A DNA stretch of 64,000 nt. Origin: an uncultured Eubacteriales bacterium. GTDB taxonomy: Bacteria; Bacillota; Clostridia; Oscillospirales; UBA644. Both the position numbers and the translations under genes were made by a program. The DNA lies in NCBI GenBank assembly GCA_934501435.1, contig CAKSTW010000001.1, positions 1 to 64,000 of the forward strand, in the 5' to 3' direction. Position 1 is the first letter of the stretch. The number at the start of each line of letters is the position of its first letter. Positions 33,543 through 41,424 of this stretch are shown here, in pieces. The notes under the pieces were generated by a model that made no database searches, was not told the DNA's origin, and saw nothing but the letters and a program-made list of their open reading frames with translations.

Positions 33543-35216
33543 TTGAAAAAGATGATCTCCGTTTTTCTCGCTGTTTTTCTTTTATTTACGCTTGTTTCCT
33601 GCAAAAAAGAGGAAGAACACGTTCACGAATATGTTATGACCGAACATGAGGCGGATTGCGAAAACGACGGCTATAAAGAATATATTTGCGCCTGCGGGGA
33701 CAGTTATACAGAAAAGACCGACGATAAGACCGGGCACCTTTATTTCTGGACCCTTTCGTCCTACGACGGCGAAACGGTTTTTGAAACCGGAAAATGTGTA
33801 AGATGCGAAAAAACAATTGATAAGCAGAGCGTAAAAAACGAATATGATTATCTTACGGCAGATACCGATTATCTTACATATACAATAAGCCGTTTGCCCG
33901 AATATGCCGACGAATACTGTGAAGGCGACGCCGTTGCGGAATATACAGGTCTTCTTGTTGACGCCGAAAGAAAAGTCGGTTCTCTTATGAATTATGAATA
34001 TTCCGCTCTTGCCGAAACTCTTAAAGCGGCGGCGGAAAAACTTGAATACAAAAAGGGAAACGTCACCAGAATATATATTTCTTCTTCCGACGGGATTACG
34101 GACGCAGGCTATGTTTCCTGCAAAATTGCAGTCGTCCCGTCGTCAAAAAACGAAACCGGATTTTTCTATGACGGTTCGTCGAAAATCAAAGTCAGGGGCA
34201 ACAGCACCGCGCTTGCGGATAAAAAAGGGTATAATTTCAAACTGTCCGAAAAGCAGGACTTTTTCGGGTTCGGAAAAGCAAAAAAGTGGGCTCTTCTCGC
34301 AAACGCCTACGACAAAACGCTTATAAGGAACAAGATCGCCCTTGATCTCGAACGGGAAATGGGAATCGAATACGCATCTCAGTCGGCGGTTGCGGAAGTG
34401 TGGATAAACGGTAGATTCCTCGGCTCTTTTCAACTTTGCGAAAGCGTGGAGGTCGGAAAAGACAGAGTAGATATCGACGTTTCGAAAGGCGACGCGCTTC
34501 TTGAAGTCGAAAGTCAGAGGACCGAAAGCGGAGTCAAATATATAACAGCCGCCGAAAGCGGTATACGCTTTGCCGTAAACGACCCCGAAGATATTTCGGA
34601 CGACGGAAAAATCTTGCTCAATGCAAAACTCAATGCCGCGGATTCGGCAATTCTGTCGGGCGATATAAACGAGATAAAAAAGGTGATAGACGTTGATTCT
34701 TTCGCGAAATTCTATGTTTTTTCCGAGTTTGTAAAACAGGTGGATTTTTCTTACAGTTCAACGCGCTTTTATTTCAAGGACGGAATTCTTTACGCGGGTC
34801 CCGGTTGGGATTTTGACCTTTCTTCGGGAAACGTCGGCGACGGCTATGCCGAATATTCCGAATACAATAACGGCGGCAGCGGTTCGTCGGGACTTTGGAT
34901 TGCAAAGTTTCCGTGGTATGAAAAACTTCTCGAATGTAAGGAGTTCAGAAACCTTGTAAAAGACGTATATAAAAAATTCCGTCCGACGCTTGAAAACGTT
35001 TACAAAAACAACGAAAAAGGGCAGAGCAGAATAAATTTTCTGCTTTCGGAATATAAGAGTTCGTATCTCAGAAATTACTCTTCGACCGACTGGTCTCTTA
35101 ATACCGATACTTCTTACGGAAAAATCCTTGATACCGATTACGACGGTTATGTTTCCTATCTGAAAAACTGGTTTTCCGAAAGACTTGAATTTTTAGACGG
35201 TATATACGGTAAATAA
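33543..35216 (+). CDS. CotH-kinase-family lipoprotein
   Basis: A 557-residue exported lipoprotein. The start is a TTG at 33543, 8 bases after AAAGGA; an ATG three codons later is possible. Lipobox LVSCKK gives Cys20. Residues about 25-95 contain two Cys-pair repeats (HEYVMTEHEADCENDGYKEY with CACG, then CVRCE) like those in the cohesin protein at 16285. Residues about 175-545 match the CotH kinase domain: KIKVRGNSTALADKKGYNFKL, DFFGFGKAKKWALLANAYDKTLIRN, and GPGWDFDLSSGN, whose Asp-x-Asp is the metal site. CotH proteins are atypical protein kinases, known from spore coats, but lipoprotein forms are widespread in Clostridia with unknown targets. It seems to be a single-gene unit between two terminators. 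Confidence 0.85.
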   Translation: MKKMISVFLAVFLLFTLVSCKKEEEHVHEYVMTEHEADCENDGYKEYICACGDSYTEKTDDKTGHLYFWTLSSYDGETVFETGKCVRCEKTIDKQSVKNEYDYLTADTDYLTYTISRLPEYADEYCEGDAVAEYTGLLVDAERKVGSLMNYEYSALAETLKAAAEKLEYKKGNVTRIYISSSDGITDAGYVSCKIAVVPSSKNETGFFYDGSSKIKVRGNSTALADKKGYNFKLSEKQDFFGFGKAKKWALLANAYDKTLIRNKIALDLEREMGIEYASQSAVAEVWINGRFLGSFQLCESVEVGKDRVDIDVSKGDALLEVESQRTESGVKYITAAESGIRFAVNDPEDISDDGKILLNAKLNAADSAILSGDINEIKKVIDVDSFAKFYVFSEFVKQVDFSYSSTRFYFKDGILYAGPGWDFDLSSGNVGDGYAEYSEYNNGGSGSSGLWIAKFPWYEKLLECKEFRNLVKDVYKKFRPTLENVYKNNEKGQSRINFLLSEYKSSYLRNYSSTDWSLNTDTSYGKILDTDYDGYVSYLKNWFSERLEFLDGIYGK

Positions 35217-35218
35217 TG

Positions 35219-35250
35219 AATATGCGGGCGTTTTTCGTCCGCATATTTCA
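35219..35250 (+). terminator. Terminator after the CotH-like gene
   Basis: AATATGCGG pairs with CCGCATATT; the closing T-run is short. Confidence 0.55.
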
Positions 35251-35272
35251 CATAAAAGCACCTTTTTTACCA

Positions 35273-35301
35273 TTGAAAAATTTTGCCTTATATGTTATAC
35301 T
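35273..35301 (+). promoter_or_regulatory. Sigma-A-type promoter for the 35337-43743 gene run
   Basis: TTGAAA, 17 bases, TATACT, 35 bases before the ATG at 35337. No further strong promoter is seen before clpE, so it may drive the whole run. Confidence 0.75.
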
Positions 35302-35336
35302 GTATAAGTACAACTATATTTGAAGGAGGGACTTGT

Positions 35337-36191
35337 ATGTGGATAGCCGACAAATGGGAAGACTTCAGGGTCATAGACGCTTCCTGCGGCGAGAAACTTG
35401 AAAACTGGAGCGGCTATAAACTTATAAGACCCGATCCGCAGGTAATATGGAAAACCGAAAAGGGCGCGGAGTGGAAAAAAAATATTGCGGCGCACTACCA
35501 CCGTTCCGAGGCGGGCGGCGGAAAGTGGGAAATATTCGATCTCCCCGAGGTTTTTTCCGTTTCTTACCGCGATCTTAAATTCAACCTCAAACCCATGGGC
35601 TTTAAGCATACGGGACTTTTCCCGGAGCAGGCGTGCAACTGGGACTGGGCTGACGGAGTTATAAAAAACTGCGGATACCGCCCGAACGTCCTCAATCTTT
35701 TTGCTTATACCGGCGGCGCTTCGGTCGCGTGTTCAAAGGCGGGCGCGTCGGTCTGCCATGTTGACGCGTCGAAAGGCATGACCGCGTGGGCAAAGGAAAA
35801 CGCCGCTTTGTGCGGAATCTCGGATATTCGTTTTATTGTTGACGACTGTATAAAGTTCGTCAGCCGCGAAATCAGACGGGGCAGAAAATACGACGGCATA
35901 ATAATGGATCCGCCGTCTTACGGAAGAGGTCCAGGAGGAGAAGTCTGGAAACTTGAAAACGAACTTTACTCTCTGCTGACGCTCTGCCTTGACGTTATGT
36001 CCGAAAAACCGTTGTTTTTCCTTTTGAATTCCTATACGACGGGGCTTTCCGCCTCATGTATGGAGTATATGCTCGGCGTCACCGTCGCAAAGAAATTCGG
36101 CGGGAAGGTAACGGCGTCGGAAATAGGTCTTCCGGTCGAAAGATCGGGATATATTCTTCCTTGCGGCGCTTCCGCAAGATGGGAAAGATAA
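35337..36191 (+). CDS. SAM-dependent methyltransferase, RlmI/PF10672-like
   Basis: A 284-residue class I methyltransferase. I use the ATG at 35337 after GAAGGAGGG. The N-terminal 110 residues form a substrate-side domain (LENWSGYKLIRPDPQVIW, FKHTGLFPEQACNWDW). The Rossmann core follows: VLNLFAYTGGASVACSKAGA is motif I (about 118-137), VDASKGMTAWAKEN is motif II, and IIMDPPSYGRG (about 186-196) is the DPP(S/A)(Y/F) motif IV typical of rRNA methyltransferases that modify cytosine or guanine bases. Unlike RlmI it has no N-terminal PUA domain. The exact target base is unknown. It is the first gene of a long run; ecfA1 starts one base after its stop codon. Confidence 0.85.
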   Translation: MWIADKWEDFRVIDASCGEKLENWSGYKLIRPDPQVIWKTEKGAEWKKNIAAHYHRSEAGGGKWEIFDLPEVFSVSYRDLKFNLKPMGFKHTGLFPEQACNWDWADGVIKNCGYRPNVLNLFAYTGGASVACSKAGASVCHVDASKGMTAWAKENAALCGISDIRFIVDDCIKFVSREIRRGRKYDGIIMDPPSYGRGPGGEVWKLENELYSLLTLCLDVMSEKPLFFLLNSYTTGLSASCMEYMLGVTVAKKFGGKVTASEIGLPVERSGYILPCGASARWER

Positions 36192-36192
36192 C

Positions 36193-37041
36193 ATGAACAT
36201 AGTTTCGATTAAAAATCTTTATTTCAGATACAGTGAAGAAGATAAGCCGATATTTGAAGATTTTTCGCTTGAGATAGAAGAAGGCTCGTTTGTCGCGATA
36301 GTCGGACATAACGGCAGCGGAAAATCGACGCTTGCGCAGATGCTTGCGGGAATTCTCACTCCCGAAAAAGGCGATATATGTGTAAAGGGATATTCCCTTA
36401 CAGATGAAAAGCAGCTTGAAGAGGCTCGCCCGCATATCGGTATGGTCTTCCAGAATCCCGACAATCAGATAATATCGTCTATCGTCGAAGAAGACGTTGC
36501 GTTTGCTCTCGAAAATTTAGGTGTGCCGCAGCCCGAAATGGTTAAAAGAGTTGAGGAAACTCTGAAAGCCGTCGGAATGGAAAAATATGCGAAACATTCG
36601 ACTGCGAAACTTTCGGGCGGACAGAAACAGAGGATAGCCATTGCGGGGATAGTTGCAATGCGCCCGTCTCTTCTTGTCATGGACGAACCGACCGCAATGC
36701 TCGACCCTCAGGGCAGAAAAGAGGTCATGAAAACCGTTTCGGACCTCAATAAAAGCGGCATTACCGTCATAATGATAACTCACTATATGGAAGAAGCGAC
36801 GCTTGCCGACAGGGTCATCGTTATGAACGGCGGGAAAATAATTCTTGACGGCGAACCGCACGATGTCTTTATGAACGCCGGGCTCTTAAAAAGCATAGGA
36901 CTTGACGTTCCGCAAAGCACCGAACTTATGTTCAGACTGCGCGGTGCGGGGTTCAGGACGCCGCTTGCGATTCTTACCGAAGAAGAATGTGAAAACGTTC
37001 TTGTCGACATACTTGAAGGAAGGATAGAAAAAGTTGAGTAA
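36193..37041 (+). CDS. ecfA1: ECF transporter ATPase subunit A1
   Basis: A 282-residue ABC ATPase of the energy-coupling-factor family, which powers vitamin and metal uptake through interchangeable S components. Walker A GHNGSGKSTLAQML (about residues 39-52), Q-loop MVFQNPDNQI, signature LSGGQKQRIAIAGIVA, Walker B LLVMDEPTAMLDPQGR and switch His in MITHYMEE are all present. The phrase FQNPDNQI with ISSIVEEDVAFALENLG is typical of EcfA1. It overlaps ecfA2 by 8 bases. It begins one base after the methyltransferase stop codon without a strong ribosome site, so it is likely translationally coupled. Confidence 0.95.
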   Translation: MNIVSIKNLYFRYSEEDKPIFEDFSLEIEEGSFVAIVGHNGSGKSTLAQMLAGILTPEKGDICVKGYSLTDEKQLEEARPHIGMVFQNPDNQIISSIVEEDVAFALENLGVPQPEMVKRVEETLKAVGMEKYAKHSTAKLSGGQKQRIAIAGIVAMRPSLLVMDEPTAMLDPQGRKEVMKTVSDLNKSGITVIMITHYMEEATLADRVIVMNGGKIILDGEPHDVFMNAGLLKSIGLDVPQSTELMFRLRGAGFRTPLAILTEEECENVLVDILEGRIEKVE

Positions 37042-37912
37042 TACGGTAAAAGACATACTCAGAACCGAAAATATGTCTCATGTATACAGTATCGGTACTC
37101 CGTTTGAAATGACGGCGGTAAACGGCATTGATTTTTCGATAGACAGCAATGATTTCGTCGGAATAATAGGGCATACGGGTTCGGGTAAATCGACTTTTAT
37201 AAAACATCTCAACGGACTTGAAAAACCGACTTCGGGCAAAGTCCTTTTCTGCGGAAAGGATATATGGGACAAAGATTTTTCGCGCAGAGACCTTCGTTTT
37301 AAGGTCGGAATGGTCTTTCAGTATCCCGAATATCAACTTTTTGAAAAGACCGTCGGCGAGGATATCGCATTCGGTCCCAAAAATATGAAACTTTCCGAAG
37401 ACGAAATTGCCGAAAGAGTTGAAAAAGCAATGGAATTCGTCGGACTTGACAAAGACGTTATAAACGAATCTCCTTTCGAACTTTCGGGCGGACAGAAAAG
37501 AAGAGTCGCGATAGCGGGAATTATGGCAATGCAGCCCGATATTCTTATCCTCGATGAACCCACCGCAGGGCTTGACCCGAGAGGACGGGCGGAAATTCTC
37601 GAAAGAATAAAGGAATATCACGACACGCAGAACAAGGCGGTGCTTCTTGTTTCCCACAATATGGAGGACGTTGCGAATAACGCAAACAAGATCCTCGTTC
37701 TGAATCACGGGAAAATTGATATGTACGGAGAGACCGACGAGGTTTTTTCGAACGCCGCGCACCTTGCCGAAATAGGGCTCGATATTCCGCAAATCACCAA
37801 GATATTTCTCAATATAAGAAACAGAGGATATGACGTTTCGCCGTCTGTATATTCGGTTGAAAAGGCGTGCGAAGAGATCGTAAGACTGCGTACGGAGGCA
37901 ACTTTTGATTAA
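37034..37912 (+). CDS. ecfA2: ECF transporter ATPase subunit A2
   Basis: A 292-residue partner ATPase. It starts with TTG at 37034 inside the end of ecfA1. Walker A GHTGSGKSTFIKHL, Q-loop MVFQYPEYQLFEKT (the FQYPEYQLF phrase marks EcfA2), signature ELSGGQKRRVAIAGI, Walker B ILILDEPTAGLDPRGR and SHNMEDVA with the switch His are intact. EcfA1 and EcfA2 form the heterodimer that docks on EcfT. It overlaps ecfT by 8 bases. No S component gene is in this neighbourhood, indicating a group II (shared module) ECF system. Confidence 0.95.
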   Translation: MSNTVKDILRTENMSHVYSIGTPFEMTAVNGIDFSIDSNDFVGIIGHTGSGKSTFIKHLNGLEKPTSGKVLFCGKDIWDKDFSRRDLRFKVGMVFQYPEYQLFEKTVGEDIAFGPKNMKLSEDEIAERVEKAMEFVGLDKDVINESPFELSGGQKRRVAIAGIMAMQPDILILDEPTAGLDPRGRAEILERIKEYHDTQNKAVLLVSHNMEDVANNANKILVLNHGKIDMYGETDEVFSNAAHLAEIGLDIPQITKIFLNIRNRGYDVSPSVYSVEKACEEIVRLRTEATFD

Positions 37913-38720
37913 AGATATTACACTGGGACAATATTTCCCGGGAAATTCGGTTTTGCACCGTCTTGACCCGAGAATGAAAATAGTTCTCGTGATACTCTAT
38001 ATCGTCGTGCTTTTTTTGCCGTCGACGGTGGCAGGGTATCTGCTGACGATTGTTTCGACCGTCGTTCTGATGATAATTTCGGATATCCCGTTCAAAATGT
38101 ATCTTCGGGGACTTAAGCCGATCTTTGTCATCGCGTGTTTTACCGTCATTCTGAATCTTTTTTACACAAAAGGAGACGTGCTTTTTTCCTTCTGGATACT
38201 GACGGTCACAAAACAGGGGATAGTCAATGCCGTTTTTATGCTCACAAGGATAATGATGCTTGTCATCTCGACTTCGATGCTCACCTATACGACGTCTCCG
38301 ATAGTTCTGACGAACGCCCTCGAAAGGCTGCTGTCGCCTCTTAAACTGATAAAAGTCCCGGTTCACGATTTCGCGATGATAATGACTATCGCGCTCCGTT
38401 TTATCCCGACGCTTCTTGAAGAAACGGATAAAATAATGTCCGCCCAGAAAGCAAGAGGCGCGGATTTCGAAACGGGAGGACTTATTCAGCGGGCAAAAGC
38501 GCTCGTTCCTATCCTTATCCCGCTTTTCAGATCCGCAATGAGTCACGCGATGGAACTTGCGACCGCAATGGAGTGCAGATGTTATACGGGCGACGACAGA
38601 AAACGGACGCATCTCGTAAAGTTTCAGCTCCGACCCGCCGATTTTTCAGCGCTCGGTATCGTCCTTGTCCTTATTGCGGCGGCTGTCCTGCTTAACGGAG
38701 TAAAAATATTCGGAGTGTGA
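37905..38720 (+). CDS. ecfT: ECF transporter transmembrane subunit T
   Basis: A 271-residue membrane protein. It starts with TTG at 37905 within the end of ecfA2, with ACGGAGG upstream. The N-terminus has YFPGNSVLHRLDPRMKI, the characteristic EcfT opening. About five membrane segments follow. KIMSAQKARGADFETGG at about residues 180-196 and SHAMELATAMECRCYTG near 215-231 are the two coupling helices, whose ARG motifs contact the ATPases. It joins EcfA1A2 to an S component encoded elsewhere. The four-base gap to truA suggests continued co-transcription. Confidence 0.94.
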   Translation: MIKDITLGQYFPGNSVLHRLDPRMKIVLVILYIVVLFLPSTVAGYLLTIVSTVVLMIISDIPFKMYLRGLKPIFVIACFTVILNLFYTKGDVLFSFWILTVTKQGIVNAVFMLTRIMMLVISTSMLTYTTSPIVLTNALERLLSPLKLIKVPVHDFAMIMTIALRFIPTLLEETDKIMSAQKARGADFETGGLIQRAKALVPILIPLFRSAMSHAMELATAMECRCYTGDDRKRTHLVKFQLRPADFSALGIVLVLIAAAVLLNGVKIFGV

Positions 38721-38724
38721 CGGT

Positions 38725-39462
38725 ATGCAGAATTACCTGATATATATTTCCTACAACGGAAAGAATTACGCAGGATATCAGCTGCAGAAAAACGCGAACA
38801 CCGTCGGTGCGGAGATAAAAAAGGCGCTTGTTTTTCTTTTCGGTGAGGTTTATGAACTTCACGGCTGCAGCAGGACGGACAGCGGAGTTCACGCAAAGGA
38901 ATTTGCGGTTTCTTTCAAGGCGGAAAAAGTTATGGAAGAAAGCGCCGTTGTCAGAGCGCTTAACGCAAAACTCCCGTCGGATATCGCCGTCGGGCGGTGC
39001 GAATATGTTCCCGATTCTTTTCACGCAAGATACAGCGTAAAAAAGAAAGAATACCGCTATTTCATATATACGGGAAAAACAAGAGACCCGTTTCTTTCTG
39101 ATTTTTCCTATTCTGTCGGCAGACCTCTCGATATTGAAAAAATGAATAAAGCCGCGGAATATCTTGTCGGGAAACACGATTTCACTTCTTTTAAGGCGGC
39201 GGGCGGAAAAACGGAAGACTGCACGAGAACGATATTCTCGGCGCAGTTTGAGAAAAAGGGCGACGTCGTCGTATTTTCGGTTACGGGAGACGGCTTTCTC
39301 TATAAAATGGTAAGGCTTATCGTCGGAACGCTGATAGACGTCTCCGACGGAAAGATAAATACAGAAGATATTCCCCGAATACTTTCATCAAAAAAACAGA
39401 CTCCCGGCTTTGCGGCGCCTCCGCAGGGACTGTTTTTATACAGGGTGTATTATGAAGACTGA
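38725..39462 (+). CDS. truA: tRNA pseudouridine(38-40) synthase
   Basis: A 245-residue TruA, which converts U38-U40 of the tRNA anticodon stem to pseudouridine. YISYNGKNYAGYQLQKNANTV opens the protein, and CSRTDSGVHAKEFAVSF (about residues 49-65) holds the catalytic Asp. YRYFIYTGKTRDPF, HDFTSFKAAGG and YKMVRLIVGTLIDV are further family segments. The length is normal. The ecfA1A2T-truA order is common in Firmicutes. The last 11 bases overlap the next gene. SD is weak (GTGTGACGG). Confidence 0.95.
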   Translation: MQNYLIYISYNGKNYAGYQLQKNANTVGAEIKKALVFLFGEVYELHGCSRTDSGVHAKEFAVSFKAEKVMEESAVVRALNAKLPSDIAVGRCEYVPDSFHARYSVKKKEYRYFIYTGKTRDPFLSDFSYSVGRPLDIEKMNKAAEYLVGKHDFTSFKAAGGKTEDCTRTIFSAQFEKKGDVVVFSVTGDGFLYKMVRLIVGTLIDVSDGKINTEDIPRILSSKKQTPGFAAPPQGLFLYRVYYED

Positions 39463-40579
39463 AACTTTGAAACAAATATCGGTTGCCAGAAAAATAATTC
39501 TTTGTACCGTGATAGTTTATATCGTTATCTTCTTTGCGCTCAACGCGTCGAAAATTTCGGCGGATAACATAATGCGGCTGTTTTACGATTTCGATTGCGT
39601 AGTAAAAAACCGACAGGCGGCTAAGACCGTTGAGTTTGAGGAATCGGACGACAACTCCTTTTATTCCTTTAAAAACGGCCTTGTGACTCTTACAAGCACG
39701 GGCGTTTCGGTATATAACGAAAAAGGATATGAGATCTCCGAATTCCCCGCAAATTATACCGATTCCGTAATAAAAACGGCGGGGGACAACATATTCATTT
39801 TTACAAGGGGTGGTTCTTCCGTTACCCGCACGAACAGTTTCGATACCGAACTTTCAAAAGACACCGGAAGCAGGATAATCAACCTCTCCGCAGATAAAAG
39901 AGGGTATGTTGCCGTCATATCCGACGCATACGGCTATAAGGGCAGGCTCACCGTTTACAATAAGGCGTTTGAAGAACTCTATTATTGGGACATTTCATCT
40001 TTTTATCCGATGTATACCGAATTTGTATCTTCGAATACCGTTGCCGTGGTTTCTCTTTCTCCCGATAAGGAGTCCTGCGATACGGTGATCACTTTCGTAA
40101 ATTATACGACGGGTGAGGAAATTGCCACATACACCGCCGAAGACGTCGTTCCTTATGACGTATATAAGCGCGGCGACGGAAAAACCGAGATTTTCACGAG
40201 CGGCGGTCTTTACGAACTTTCTCTTGACAAATTTGAAAAAATCATAGATAATGTATGCGTGGATATGTCCCACTACGCCGTGAGCGACGAATATTTTGCC
40301 GCCGCGGAATACTCGGATAAATCCGCAAATTCTTCTCTTGTCAGGGTCTACGATAAGAGCGGAAACGAACTTTTTTCCGAAAACGTCGAAAATATGAAAG
40401 CTCTTGAATGTAATTCCGAATATGTTTTCGTTTCTTCCGGAAAAACCGTTTATGTTTTCGACAATACGGGTAATATTATTTTTGAAAGAGAAGAAGCGTT
40501 TTATATTCAAAATATAGTAGCCGTTGACGGCGGCGCTTACCTTATAGGGAGCGACTGCGCAGTCAGGATAAACGTATAA
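39452..40579 (+). CDS. DUF5711-like membrane-anchored beta-propeller protein
   Basis: A 375-residue protein. The start is the ATG at 39452, overlapping truA by 11 bases. Residues about 14-36 form one membrane segment (IILCTVIVYIVIFFALNASKI). The remainder has repeated beta-strand blades with Asp/Gly turns (VSVYNEKGYEISEFPAN, LTVYNKAFEELYYWDIS, VRVYDKSGNELFSENV, VYVFDNTGNIIFEREE), the pattern of a quinoprotein- or WD40-like propeller. This resembles DUF5711 proteins, often found near cvpA in Clostridia, from memory. The function is unknown; an extracytoplasmic binding scaffold is likely. No enzymatic motif is visible. Confidence 0.75.
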   Translation: MKTETLKQISVARKIILCTVIVYIVIFFALNASKISADNIMRLFYDFDCVVKNRQAAKTVEFEESDDNSFYSFKNGLVTLTSTGVSVYNEKGYEISEFPANYTDSVIKTAGDNIFIFTRGGSSVTRTNSFDTELSKDTGSRIINLSADKRGYVAVISDAYGYKGRLTVYNKAFEELYYWDISSFYPMYTEFVSSNTVAVVSLSPDKESCDTVITFVNYTTGEEIATYTAEDVVPYDVYKRGDGKTEIFTSGGLYELSLDKFEKIIDNVCVDMSHYAVSDEYFAAAEYSDKSANSSLVRVYDKSGNELFSENVENMKALECNSEYVFVSSGKTVYVFDNTGNIIFEREEAFYIQNIVAVDGGAYLIGSDCAVRINV

Positions 40580-40600
40580 AGCAGAAAGGACCGGTGCAGT

Positions 40601-41350
40601 ATGGATATTGCCGTTTCAACAGGGATAGATATTTCTCTTATAGCAGTTTTTATTATCGCGGTAGCCGTTTCCGTAAAAAAAGGACTTGTAAAATCTCTGA
40701 TAGGCCTTGTCGGGAACTTTGTCGCCGCAGCAGCCGCACTCATTTTTTCGGCGCCTTTGGGTTCATATATCAGCACGACGTTCCTTTTTTCGCCCATGAG
40801 ACAGTGGATGATAAATATGCTTTCCCCTACGGCGCAGGGAACCGCTGCTTCTATATCAAACCTTAATTTCGACGAACTCTTCTCGGATATGCCGAAATTT
40901 TTCTCGGATATAATTTCGTCGCTCAACTTAAATTCCGCAGACCTTGCGGAAAAATACAACGCGCTGAAAGTAAACGGCGCAGAGGAAGCGAAATCCGCGA
41001 TAATCGACGTTATGGTAACGCCCATGGCTGAACTCTGCGGAAGAATTATCGCGTTTGCGGTAATATTCCTGCTTGCGATCATCGCGATAAGAATAATCGT
41101 ATGGCTGCTTGATTTTATCGTTGAATTGCCTGTTCTCCGTCAGTTGAACAAGATAGGCGGAGCAGTCATCGGAGCGCTGAACGGGGTTCTTATCGTCTGT
41201 CTTCTTGCGGGAATAATAAGTGCGTCGCTCGGATATGTGCTTCGCGATAAAACCGCGGCGGAAATAGAAAATATCGAACAGAACACAATAATCTGCAAAA
41301 CGGTCAATTCCGTCAATCCCGTCAAAAAAGTTTTTGACGGCTGGAAATGA
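40601..41350 (+). CDS. cvpA: CvpA-family membrane protein
   Basis: A 249-residue membrane protein with four hydrophobic segments and a long loop. The N-terminus (TGIDISLIAVFIIAVAVSVKKGLVKSLIGLVGN) matches the CvpA opening, where a Gly-rich amphipathic GxxxGxxK segment follows the first span. CvpA proteins have been tied to colicin V export, envelope stress and, in Firmicutes, sometimes cell division; the mechanism is not settled. It is placed 21 bases after the propeller gene with AAAGGA upstream. The insertion at about residues 75-140 is larger than in short CvpA proteins and is typical of the clostridial form. Confidence 0.8.
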   Translation: MDIAVSTGIDISLIAVFIIAVAVSVKKGLVKSLIGLVGNFVAAAAALIFSAPLGSYISTTFLFSPMRQWMINMLSPTAQGTAASISNLNFDELFSDMPKFFSDIISSLNLNSADLAEKYNALKVNGAEEAKSAIIDVMVTPMAELCGRIIAFAVIFLLAIIAIRIIVWLLDFIVELPVLRQLNKIGGAVIGALNGVLIVCLLAGIISASLGYVLRDKTAAEIENIEQNTIICKTVNSVNPVKKVFDGWK

Positions 41351-41424
41351 TCCGTATTGCTTGCCTGCAGAATGTATTTCGGCACGGCCGAAAAAGATAA
41401 GAATTTATCGGAAAGTGAAGATTT

